Positions 36,042-46,794 of a stretch of 64,000 bases of DNA are shown piece by piece. The position numbers and the translations under genes were made by a program. Source of the stretch: Sipunculus nudus (taxonomy: Eukaryota > Annelida > Sipuncula > Golfingiida > Sipunculidae); assembly GCA_026874595.1 (NCBI GenBank), contig CM049314.1, positions 1,449,318 to 1,513,317 on the forward strand. Direction: 5' to 3'. Within the stretch, counting starts at the first letter, position 1. Every line of letters starts with the position of its first letter. The notes below the pieces were generated by a model. It was given only the letters and a program-made list of their open reading frames with translations, was not told the DNA's origin and ran no database searches.

Positions 36042-36824
36042 ATGAACGACTCGCTCATTCGCGCTGCAAGACTCAAAAGGGACTCCGTTGAGCCCTCACT
36101 ATTAAAAGCCCATGGTGATCTTTGTGAGAAAATCAAAGCTGAGTGGATGGCAAAAGTAAATAAAATGACTTTACATGAAACCAACATATTTACCAAAAAC
36201 AAATGTCTACGAGATATCCGTAGTAAACTTTCAAAATTAAATAATGTTCCAGATGAGGTAAGAAATTGTGATAGTTGGTTCATGGCAAACGGAATTGCCA
36301 ACACCGTGAGTGAACGGAAGCAGGCATTAGCAAAGCAGTCCGTGTGCCCTAGAACAGATGATAATTCTTCTGCAGCCAGTCAACGAAAGTCAAAGAATAC
36401 TCGCAGCTCGATAAAACGAAAATCCTTAACTAGTGTCCCGTCGACAGCTGGTCAAGTATTAATCTCCGCTGACCAGACATCATCATCTCCTGTGTTATCT
36501 ACATCGGCGGGATCGAACCAAAATACTGCCAGTGCTGCTCTGAATACTCAGAGTAAATCTAATGACAATACTTCGATTCCAGAGCAAAGAAATGTTTATT
36601 GTTCTTATAAGTGTATCTACAGCAAAAAACATAGTGACCAATCTATGGTGCAATGTACTTTATGTGTTAAGTGGTTCCACTGGAACTGCACTGGCGACCT
36701 AGAAAGTGAATACCCTACCGTTTGGACTTGCCCCACTTGTCGTGTTCTTCCAGAAACGGTAAACGCAATAAACATCAAACTTGAAAAGCTCCTGGTATTA
36801 CATTCAGATCTACATAAGGTATGA
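36042..36824 (+). pseudogene. LINE ORF1 piece with PHD zinc finger
   Basis: 260 residues. The C-terminal part has eight zinc ligands in PHD (C4HC3) order: C187, C191, C205, C208, H213, C216, C230, C233, with the usual Trp (W228) two residues before C230. The N-terminal half is basic and Ser-rich. In CR1-type LINEs this domain is part of the nucleic-acid-binding ORF1 protein. The frame ends at a TGA before the esterase domain, which in relatives is part of the same ORF. Confidence 0.8.
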
Positions 36825-37159
36825 TCGCATAAAACTCATGAATGTGACAGACTTAGAGAGGAAAACTCCTAGCTTAAACAACAACTGGTGAATGGAACCC
36901 ATCACCACGAATCATCGAACTCCTGTCAATCATATATCACCATTGATCGCACTTCGGACGCATCAAACATCATACCCTCCGACGACGATGGGCCTGGTGA
37001 TATGTCTTGATGACACAACGTGTTCTACATCAGAATCGTCTTTATCTGATTATGAAGGTGATGTCTCTTTCCAGGAATGTGAGCTAGCCAGTGCTCCTTA
37101 GCCAGTGAATACATCCCACCATTCTACACCAATTATCGCCCAGCGTGGAAACCCGACGA

Positions 37160-37710
37160 CTATAGAACATCTTCGTTCCAAATCGTCCTTGGGTCTCACT
37201 ATTCTTGGTGATTCCATGACGAAAAGACTTGACATCAATGCAATACAAAAGACCACACATGTTTCTATTCGTAAAAACTCCAAATGTTACACAATCGATC
37301 AGTCTAACGTCAGCTAACGTCTCTGATGATGCGGTGCTAGTACATGTTGGCACAAATCACATAGAACATGAATCTGCTCATGACATCATTAAGACTCTCA
37401 GAGAACTAGAAGAAATCTTGAAAAATAACGCAAATGTTAAATATATCATATTCAGTTCCGTTGTAGCTAGGAAGTGTGCATCATATGAAGCCAGGAAAAT
37501 AAGATTAGTTAACGCTGCCATAGAGGTTATGTGAGGTTATGTGGAAATAACAAATGGTCATATCTTGACAATATCAATATTGATTGTTCACACATTAGTC
37601 GGGATGGGGTACACTTGAACAAACGGGGATGTAGAGTTCTACACAGCAATTTTGCACATCTCATAGACTTGCTTGTCATATTCATAATGGTACAGAATCA
37701 ATTGAGTTAG
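37160..37710 (+). pseudogene. LINE ORF1 piece with SGNH-type esterase blocks
   Basis: Across two frames the GDS block (LTILGDSMTKRLD, about 37193-37232), the HVGTNHIEHES block (about 37342-37375) and the RDGVHLNKRG block (about 37596-37626) appear in order, as in the SGNH-hydrolase domain of CR1 ORF1. A frameshift near 37310 and a stop near 37532 break it. The canonical Asp of the GTND block is His here. Confidence 0.75.
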
Positions 37711-37788
37711 TTTAGCGATGAAAACTCCACGTCATTCAACCTACCTACCGTACTCAATAACGACCCAAAGCTTCCGATAATAAATAAC

Positions 37789-38796
37789 GTGTACTCATTA
37801 GCTGATGAGTTGCCCAGCTTATTAGAAGCTAAGGGTACAATTTTGGCGCATCTTAATGTACGCAGTTTAATACCGAAAGTTGATGAGATTCGCCAAATGT
37901 GCTTTCGTTTCAGGCCACATGTTTTAGCTTTAACCGAGTCTTGGCTTGACAAACATGTACTTGATTCTGAGGTGTCCATCGAACTTTATGTGCATTTTAG
38001 ACACGACAGACACCGACATGGCGGAGGTGTAATTATGTATATTTTAACATCCCTAAAACCGCAAGTATTTCAGCCAGTGTTTGGAAGCATTAAAAGTGTA
38101 TGGGTGAAAATTTCTCTCGGGATGAAAACTATTTTAATAGGATCCGTTTACAGGCCTCCGATTGCATCAAGTGAATATATTGATGATTTGCTAGATGTTA
38201 TTGGTCAAGCTTTTAAGATCTCTAAGTATGTCATTTTGTTAGGAGATTTTAATATTGATTACTTGCAGCCTAACAGGTTAAAATCAAGTAAACTTGATTT
38301 AGCAGAACGGTTATTTGGGATGAAACAACTAATTACTACACCTACTCGTGTTACCAAACATTCAAAAACATTGATAGACCTTATTTATACATCCAATCCT
38401 GAAATGCATTACAGTTCTAAAGTTTACCAGTTGACCCTGAGTGATCACTTTTTAACGGCAACAATTTTAAAGAAACAAAATGATGAAAAGAAGAATCCAA
38501 AATATGTACACTGTCGTAACTTAAGACTTTTTAACAAGGATAAATTCATTCAAGAAATATGTTCATCTTTTTTCATGTCATCTTTAATTCCTAACATGAC
38601 TGATCTTAATTTGGCATGGAAGATTTGGCAATCTGAATTTGAAAAAAACTGCAATAATAATGCTCCGTTCTACAAACGACGAGTAAAATCTACCCCCAAT
38701 AGATGGGTGACTGATAAAATACTAAATTTAATATATGCACGCGAATTTGCGAATAAAAAAGCAAGACGGACAAACAGTGCTTCTGACTGGAATTAA
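37789..38796 (+). pseudogene. LINE ORF2 endonuclease (EEP family) portion
   Basis: 335 open residues with AP-endonuclease-like active-site blocks: N23 in AHLNVRSL, E50 in ALTESWLD, YRPP at 121-124, GDFN at 152-155 and SDH at 218-220. The catalytic residues look intact. The in-frame TAA at 38794 cuts it from the linker (YRRLRNTVTREIRKNRSRYY) that continues in the same frame to about 39150. Confidence 0.85.
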
Positions 38797-40864
38797 TATA
38801 GACGTCTTCGTAATACCGTTACTCGTGAAATTCGCAAAAATCGCTCTCGATACTATTCTGACCTAATTCGTTCAAACGTCTCTAAACCTAGTACAATTTG
38901 GAAGGCGCTAAAGCACGTAATCCCTTCAAATAAGAACACGCAAAAAACAAATACTGATATCGACTGTGATAAATTCAACGATTTCTTTAGTTCTGTGGGA
39001 AAACTTATAAATGAAGATTTCCAAGGGAAATTTGAAACAAATTCGTTTATTATCAATTCTTCTGCAAAAACGTTCTATTTTCCTCGTGTTTCTATGCGTT
39101 TTGTCCATTCTGGTTTAATGGAATTAGATGCAACATTAAAGGATGATGTGTAAGGGATGTCTGGAATCTTTTTTATTAAAATAGCTTCATCTGTAATTTC
39201 TCCATGCTTGGCTCATCTGTTTCATCTTTCTCTTTCAACTGGCATTGTTCCTCAGGACTGGAAAACTGCGCGTATCACTCCAATTTTCAAGGGTTCTAGT
39301 ACCAAGTGTGACCCTACCAATTATCGTCCTATTTCCGTCACTGGACATGTCCCAAAAAATTTTAGAACATTTTGTAAAATGCCATGTTGTCGCATACCTT
39401 AATAAAAATCAAATGCTTACTGATAAACAGTTCGCATACCTACCAAATCGATCAACTCATTTAGACTTACATACGCTAGTCGATGAATGTCTTACTAACC
39501 TTGATAATAATAACATTACAGCTGCGTGCTTTATGGACATAAGGAAGGGTTTTGACAGCCTCGATCATTCTATACTGTTCGAAAAACTCCAGAAGTATGG
39601 AATAGAAAATGTAGAGCTCGCGTGGTTCAATTCTTATTTATCCGACAGGCGCCAGTTCGTTTCCTCCTGTGGTTCAATTTAGAAAACTTCTACCGTAAAC
39701 ATCGGTACTCCCCAAGGCACAGTACTAGGGCCTATACTATTTCTTTTTTATATGAATGATTTCCCGAGCTATATGAATAATAAGTGTATACTTTATGCTG
39801 ACGATATCACACTGCTTACCTGTGCTGATTCCGCCGATAATGCAATCAGCCATTCATAAAGCAAGATTAACATGGCCCTAAAATGGTTCAGAGTAAATCA
39901 TTTATGTATCAACCCTGTTAAATCGAGTATTGTGATATTTAGCCATAATTCTCATTTTCCAAAAACATTAACATTAATAATGTTACGTTAATTCCCGAAA
40001 ATAACACGAAACTTTTGGGTTTAATCGTCGACTCCCGCTTAAAATAGAAGGATCATGTAGATTATATTTACGATAAACTTATCACAAAATTACATGTCCT
40101 TTACTGACTTAGCAAGTTTCTTCAAACACCAACTCTAAAACTTATATAACATTCTCTTATTCAAAGCCATGTTGATTACTGTATTTCTGTTTGGGGTGGA
40201 TGCTCGAAAACGTACAAGTCAAAAATCCAGAGACTCCAAAACAAAGCTGCCCGTATTGTTATAAAAAACTTCGATATAAATACTTCTCCAGCATCATTAA
40301 TAATTCAGTTAGGTTGGATGACCGTGGAACAGAGATATCGCTTTTTTGTAAATCTTTTAGTTTTCAAATGTTTATTTGGTGATGCACCTCCTACTTTTAG
40401 ACATGGTCTCAAATATGCACGTAACCCACACAATACACGACACACGACCAGTGGCAATCTTGCCATCATAAAACCGAGAACTGATAGATTTAAATCAAGC
40501 TTTCTTTACTCAGACCCGCATTACTGGAATCAACTTCCCAATAATTTAAGACACGTAACTGATGTTAAGCGTTTTAAACAACTATATAAATCCTTTTTAT
40601 GACGATTTCCATGTTTCAAAATCAGAATTTTAGTTACTCGACCTTTATAATTGTATATGATTACATTTGTATCATATGTAGCAATCTATATGTTTTAAAT
40701 ATGTGTATGTTTAGATCGTTGTTTAAAACATTTTATTTTATTTTCAATGACTATTTTAATATGAGTATGTAATGTATATATCTTTGTCAATGTATATTTC
40801 TCTATGATATTTCCTGGACCCCATCGAAAAACAGCTGAACATGCTGAATGGGCCATCCTGGTAA

Positions 40865-41065
40865 AATATATGTATAAATAAATACAACCCAAGCAGCCAT
40901 ATCAGGCGCTAGAAGGTTATACGTTCTAGATTTTCCTTCCTCCAATGACCAGTACCCATTCACTCCTGGGTCGAGAGAGCGCACCCTTGTGGTTAAGACT
41001 CTGCCTAGCGGTCACAAATCCAGCGCCCTTAACAATTACGCCACCACGCCCCACAACAATGTCCT
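40865..41065 (-). mobile_element. SINE-like element with tRNA-like head, minus strand
   Basis: On the minus strand the head GGCGTGGTGGCGTAATTGTT + AAGGGCGCTGGATTTGTGACC resembles a tRNA 5' half with an A box TGGCGTAATTG. The body CTCGACCCAGGAGTGAATGG + GTACTGG resembles a SINE body commonly seen in marine invertebrates. The B box is decayed. Boundaries are approximate. Confidence 0.45.
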
Positions 41066-41243
41066 CGGCAGCTGCCATCACTACCCAAGTGTTGAATATG
41101 GCACAATTTTCTTTTACAGCTTTTATGTAGAGCTCGACCTATAGCATACATAAAAAGAACTGTTCGGTACACAATTTGTATGAAATCGTATGTATGAGTG
41201 TAAAATAACACTAAAATTACACTAGCATTTTACTAGCAAATAC

Positions 41244-41246
<3 letters not shown>

Positions 41247-41284
<38 letters not shown>
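41247..41284. repeat. (AT)n microsatellite
   Basis: About 18 TA/AT dinucleotides upstream of the first fucosyltransferase gene. Confidence 0.9.
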
Positions 41285-41286
<2 letters not shown>

Positions 41287-41364
41287 ATCTCCGACATTAT
41301 GGGGATTAATTTACTTTGTAAGGTACTCATCGAATCACTCATCGAATTCACCATGTGTGTTTGA

Positions 41365-41530
41365 TCATTTTGGCGGGCCCCATAAATGATATAAACACGT
41401 AAGCACTAATAAAACGAACAAACTGTGTGTGATGGGAGCGGCGTTTTCTGGTCTATATTTATAAAAGTGTCAAGGGGTTATCTTTAGAAAAAGTTGCCAG
41501 ATATCGGGATTAGCACCTTTAACCTTAATA
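41365..41530 (-). mobile_element. 5'-truncated LINE 3'-end fragment next to the first fucosyltransferase gene
   Basis: Shares with 18708-18845 the blocks ATTTTGGCGGG(T/C)CCC, ATATAAACACGT, GTTTTCTGGTCT, ATTTATAAAAG and TTAGCACCTT. Since 18708-18845 is the 3' end of the minus-strand LINE, this is probably a truncated copy of the same family, inserted about 80 bp upstream of the presumed coding exon of the fucosyltransferase. Its TATTTATAAAAG is TATA-like on the + strand. Confidence 0.6.
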
Positions 41531-41701
41531 TTGCCCTTATGAATGTCAGTTTATATGTCTGCTTATCTGTTTTACATATTGTCGATACTCGTACGTTATC
41601 ATTTGCTTTCAGAACTTCAAACCCTGAAGAATAATTACCATTCAAAAAAAGACCCAGCTTTGGTAGTATTTTTTAATCATACTCCTGAGGACACAAGCGC
41701 C

Positions 41702-42682
41702 ATGGAGCGGATATTTTGGAAATTACGACGAGGGCGCCTGATTATGATGTTGACTGTTTCAGTGCTGGCCGGGCAGCTGTTCCTATGGCATCATAAAAGT
41801 GAAATGATAAACGTTTATGACAGGTTTATGTCATCCAGTCGCCCGGTGTTTATCGATCCAAAGAACATACCAAGAACGTTGTATATAACATCAGATATTC
41901 GAGACGGGAGGCGCCTTGGGAACCAAATGTTTAACTATGCAGCATTGATTGGTATAGCTAAAAGAAATAACATGGTGCCAGTTTTCCAGGAAAACGCCAA
42001 AATAAATGAAATTTTTAAAATTAATATAAGAGGTACAGGGAATTTTTCAGAGTTTGGTCCCTATTTGCAGTATTATGAACAACCGAGATGTTACGATTCT
42101 CACACGGAACACTTGCCAAAGATAAATATAATGCTTCAGGGTTATTATCAGTCATATCGATACTTCGAGGATGTGACCAATGCTGTAAAAGAACAGTTAA
42201 GTTTCCACGACGAGATCGCGAGCCAAGCCAAGAAATATATGCTGACCATAATACCAGAAAACATGCGCGATCAGTCGATTGTCAAAGTAGGGGTTCACGT
42301 TCGTCGAGGTGACATGGCCGAGTCGGAGAAATTTAAATCAGGAATTCCTGGCCCAGAATATTTTCACAGAGCCATGAATTACTTTCGTGGGAGGTACAAG
42401 AAAGTCCTGTTTATAGTGTGTAGTACGGATATAAACTGGTGTCAGCATTATCTCAAAGGTCCCGACGTTGTTTTCTCACAGAGTGGATCTGCAGGAACAG
42501 ATCTAGCAATTTTGGCGAAGTGTCAGAACACATTAATGTCAGTTGGGACATTCGGATGGTGGGCAGCTTGGTTCGCTAATGGAACTACAATTTACTACAA
42601 CTTCATGGGGTCAGCCAGACAGTTACAGTATGCGACGCGGCGGAGACCATACTTCATTAAGCAATGGATCCCAATGATGTAA
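41702..42682 (+). CDS. Galactoside alpha-1,2-fucosyltransferase-like protein 1 (GT11), 326 aa
   Basis: Type II Golgi glycosyltransferase expected to move fucose from GDP-fucose to the 2-position of a terminal galactose. A short cytoplasmic tail precedes a membrane anchor at residues 12-29. Conserved GT11 blocks are DGRRLGNQMFNYAAL (68-82), GVHVRRGDM (197-205, GDP-fucose site), VVFSQSGSAGTDLAIL (256-271) and VGTFGWWAAWF (281-291). Sequons lie at N114 (NFS) and N293 (NGT). Start choice: an ATG at 41543 is also in frame and gives 379 residues. However, a polypyrimidine-AG (ATTTGCTTTCAG, ending 41612) suggests the exon starts at 41613. The ATG at 41702 then gives a signal-anchor protein matching the paralogue at 51168 in length and layout, as in vertebrate FUT1/FUT2, which have a single coding exon. 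The acceptor substrate cannot be predicted. Confidence 0.92.
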   Translation: MERIFWKLRRGRLIMMLTVSVLAGQLFLWHHKSEMINVYDRFMSSSRPVFIDPKNIPRTLYITSDIRDGRRLGNQMFNYAALIGIAKRNNMVPVFQENAKINEIFKINIRGTGNFSEFGPYLQYYEQPRCYDSHTEHLPKINIMLQGYYQSYRYFEDVTNAVKEQLSFHDEIASQAKKYMLTIIPENMRDQSIVKVGVHVRRGDMAESEKFKSGIPGPEYFHRAMNYFRGRYKKVLFIVCSTDINWCQHYLKGPDVVFSQSGSAGTDLAILAKCQNTLMSVGTFGWWAAWFANGTTIYYNFMGSARQLQYATRRRPYFIKQWIPMM

Positions 42683-44222
42683 AAACAGTTCTTTTCGAGC
42701 GGAGTTAGTTTTTCTGTTAAGCGGACTTCACTATGAGATTTCCACAGATTTTTTGGGTGAAAATGTCGAAAAAAGTACGAAGGCTTTCACAAAAAAAATG
42801 TCTGTCATGACAATTCGTAACTTAGGAATAGAAGGAAATCATAGCGTCCAAAATTTAAAATGTGCGTTTAAAAGAAAATTGCCATGTATCAAATCACAGC
42901 CAGTGTGGATTGACAAAGATTTGCACCTTTTGTGGACAAGTAAACAGGTTACTCGCTTGTGTGTGAGTGTTGTCCTTTCCTGCTATTCGAGAAGATTGTG
43001 GCTGCAAATCGTTGGAAATCATGCCATATTGTAGCTTAGTTAGTCTGAACAAAGCCGTATGCATTATATTACAATTTCTCAGCCAAAGATATAGCTACAG
43101 AATTTGCCTCACGATTGAAATGTTATTATTATTACCCACGTTATACCGAACACTGCAGCGGCTAGTAAAGTAACAACTTGGCGGGAGTTAGCGCCCCCTG
43201 TCACCGTCTAGCCGAATTGGGGCTGTTTTCTTTAGAAGTCATCAATATTGGGTTAATTAATGCAAAACTTAGTATAGCATGAATGTATAGTATTTAATGC
43301 ACAGATGTGCTTAAATGATGCTGAATTCTCTAAAATGTACACGATGTGAAACACATGATCTGTTTCATCATCATTCAATATATTCCGATCGGGGTCTTCT
43401 GAGCAGTGCTTCCCTTGGGAGGCCTCTTATGATACTACACACATTGTTACAACGGATGACTTCAGTATACATATCCTATGGACGTCGAACTATTCAACTG
43501 GTTGAGAATAAAAACGTACGTGATAAAGAGGGTGTCACAATAATATATGTTAAACCCTTATGTCTTCAGTGCTAGATAAAAGTTTCATGCTTCAATGTAT
43601 CTAAAAAATAACAACAGCTGTCTCTTTATTTTTTCGGTATATCTACTGTTGTCCTGTATAGCATCTAGACAGATATTTAAGTGTTCTAGTAAGCAAAGAA
43701 TCTCTATGATATATGTGGCGGTGTAGTACTCCATTGTGTATCGCATGCTTATCAGTTTGTAATATACCAAGGGAACCTATAAAGCTCCTGTATATAATTT
43801 AAACATACTATTTCTTTATTATATAACCATTTACAAAAGTTATTTTGCAAGTCATAAACATCGATGCACATTTTCACCATTGACATCAACATATGTTACA
43901 AGTATATGGCTGAATGTTTGAAATTTAGTATATCCTTAGTTTAAAGAAGAAATATTAAAGCCAGCCACATGATAACCCCAACCCTCTAAGGTATGATAAC
44001 ATTATGTAAAGACATTTAAGAGAATATTTGCTGAGGAACAAAATTTCCTCAGAGTTGCCTCAAAATGTCCTCTTTACATCGCACATTTAAACTTTCCCCA
44101 ACATGGGCCATACCCTCCCCCATGCATCTGTAATTAATTCTTATAAAAACATGGCTCTAGATTTTATTCATAGGTGAAAAAAATAGATTTTTATAGGCTG
44201 TGATTAATTAGTAATTTATATA
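42683..44222. other. 3' flank of the first fucosyltransferase gene
   Basis: No second gene recognised; open frames here are short and have no family resemblance. A minus-strand CTCF-like core lies at 43188-43203 (TTAGCGCCCCCTGTCA). Confidence 0.4.
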
Positions 44223-44516
44223 TGTTACGGAACCTAATAACAACAGATCATGTAGTCATGACGAGCACATATTTTGTTACGGAGATAAATAAAAATCAGA
44301 TTCTATAACACTAGGCAGCGTGAAATGTCTAGGGGAATGAGTAAAGAAGTCCGTGGTTTTTTGTTAACAAATAAGTATAATTTATTAGCACGAGCGCTGT
44401 GTCGCTACACGCCATAGAAACGCCCAGGGCTTGAGCCTGACAATAATCAGAATGTCAACAGACACATGTAACACTCCTGTGTACAATAAAACAGATACCT
44501 GTAACACATGATATAC
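44223..44516 (-). mobile_element. Internally deleted solo LTR, minus strand
   Basis: The left end TGTTACGGAACCTAATAACA and right end ACCTGTAACA match the termini of the LTRs at 25706-26506 and 52272-53094. The segment AACACTAGGCAGCGTGAAAT + GTCTAGGGGAATGAGTAAAG is shared, but about 500 bp of the middle is missing (294 bp total). No clear target duplication. Confidence 0.75.
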
Positions 44517-46794
44517 ATAATTTTACATTACAACAATATAAAAAAAAAATATATATAAATGCACAATTTTTCAAATACCTTTTAACCGCCAACCCAGTAT
44601 TAGCCCCCCCCCCCCCCCCCCCCCCTTGTTTTCTGGATCCCCAACTGAAGTCTGGGGCAACGGGATTTAACCGGAAAAGAGATTATCATGTATGTAAGAG
44701 CTCAGATGGCTAGGAACACAGAATGTTACTAAGCAAACACCTTCACTACAACCTAAGTCATCATTAGCATTTATCACATTTATATATCATAGCAAAATAG
44801 ATAGGTTAGACATATCCTGAAAGATCATTTTCGTATAATCTGTTAAAATATGGTTATATCATTATATTAAAAAATATTCCACTTCATCAGTGTCTTAAAT
44901 GATCGCCACCGAGGGGTGATCGTGAATGACAAGAATGACAGGTCGAAATGTATACATATACTCATGCCAATATGTATAATGTAGATGTAAATAAAAGGTA
45001 AATGAGTGACATAATGAACATTCTTGTCCAAAGTGCATTCCTGTGAGTAACGCATGATCGATACCAGTGTTTTCGAAAGTGGAGACATCTAGTGGCTGCT
45101 CCTAGAAAAAAAATATATCACACCAAGCCAGGCTCTTTATCCAGTATGGCCGAGTTCAAGAATTACATAGAAACTATTTTTTTAATAAACCTTCAGTTAC
45201 AATGCATTTAATGCCGCTTTAAATGTGAACGCAAATAGTCTAGCAGGTTTCTTAATTTAGCTTCATGTAGGTAAGGAATAATTCGCATATTGCATTTTCT
45301 TTTCTGTAATTATATAGCTCTCTAACTCATTGTGACCAGTTAAAAATATATTTCAATAACTTAATTGTTGGGCAAATCCACAACACTCAGTGTTAGATAT
45401 TTTTTGAGCGAGTTGATCATGAACACGGGTTCATAAGACAGACCGGTAACAGTATTGCCTGCAGAAGTATAACATACCAGTATATACCTCTGTTATCAAT
45501 TACCTGCTGTATACCAACTGCCCGCCCATACTCTTATTAAAACCACGGAAGAAGCAGGAACGGCCTGTGTCCATAAAACACATGTTCACAAGCCGAACAT
45601 AACGATCAGATATATCATAGACAGCTCCATTGTCGACTAGGTGTAATATGATCGTTGGACAAAGCAGTATGGATGTATTCCTCGAAAGCAGAATCGATCT
45701 CGTTCAGTTTCTCTCGGACTATATAACTATTCATCGAGTGAAAGTTATTTGATGATATTTTCCTCCCACATTTGATATACATATTTCGGGTTACAGTATA
45801 TAGTGGTTACTACGGGGATATACAAGGGAACCTAATTTTATAGGGTTCCAGTTCCGCGTAAGGTGAGTACCATAAATTGTATACCCTCGTATATTCAACA
45901 ATGAAGTATTCAATGGCGACATCAAGGTGGTTTTTGGCTGAAGGTGCCTGTGACCCAAGTCATATGGCTATTTATATCCACTTTACATAAAAGATAAAAT
46001 GTAATACAATGGGGGGGGGGGGGCATGGCCGCCTCACATTTTAAAGAGAGGTAGTAGGCCACCTTTTGTGCCCTATTTCGGGGAATAAAACCTTTTTACG
46101 AGAAAATTGCTCAATTTCCCCCTCAGATGTTACCACAATAATATATATATTAATAATTTCAGTTTAATTCATACAACAAAAAATTTTGCGTACAAGAACA
46201 CAAAATGCGTGAACGATTTTAGTTGTTACCATTTCATCGCGCCAGGCCTTAATCCATCGTCACAGGCAATTCAAACTCTATATTTCCCCGTATACAGATA
46301 ATATTATTTAATATTTACACATGTCTTAATGGTTAACTCAAGTGCCCGCGTTAATGGGCGTTTTCCTCGGGGGGGGGGGTATGTTTTGCTAAAGTTAATA
46401 CTGTAAATGTAAGATCTTACCAAAGCAACCCCGATCGTTGAAGAACACACCGGCGGTTATTTCGCTTTATGTACCCGTAAGTTTTATTTTGTTGCTTGCC
46501 GGAAATCTCCGATTTCGACAAGCTGGTTGGTCAGTCGCGGATGTCTGTTTGTTTGTCTTTTCCCTCTCTACAGTTCGCAATTTTGCAGCAATCGCTTTCA
46601 AACTAACACAGTTAATGGAAAATGACAGGAGCCTATTGTTTTTTATCAATATAAGTCAAAGGTCAAGGTCATTAAAAGTATATAAAACTGTTTTTTCTTC
46701 ATATCTGTGTTACCATTAGTCGTATCTACTTGAACACTAGCTCATTTTAATCGTCATTCCAAGAATTCTGGTGTGTAGCTGACTCAATTTGCGG
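44517..46794. other. Unassigned sequence with C- and G-runs
   Basis: A poly-C run at about 44606-44626 and poly-G runs near 46012-46023 and 46368-46378. Otherwise AT-rich, with no recognised gene or element. Confidence 0.4.

Larger units (their letters stand above)
36042..40690 (+). mobile_element. CR1-like LINE, nearly full length, inactivated by stops and frameshifts
   Basis: ORF1: PHD finger piece (36042-36824) and SGNH-esterase piece (about 37160-37700). ORF2: endonuclease (37789-38796), linker, then reverse transcriptase (about 39157-39980) with motif A FMDIRKGFDSLDH, motif B GTPQGTVLGPILF and catalytic YADD (39794-39805), and a C-terminal domain to the stop at 40600-40602 (HYWNQLPNNLRHV). 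PHD plus esterase in ORF1 is known from CR1-clade elements. Inactivating changes include stops at 38794, about 39150, 39680 and 39858, and a frameshift near 39350. Confidence 0.88.

Noticed and set aside
41543..41701. 53-residue N-terminal extension of the first fucosyltransferase
   Set aside because: It crosses a strong splice acceptor at 41612, comes partly from sequence next to a LINE fragment, and is absent from the paralogue. The ATG at 41702 gives a normal signal anchor.
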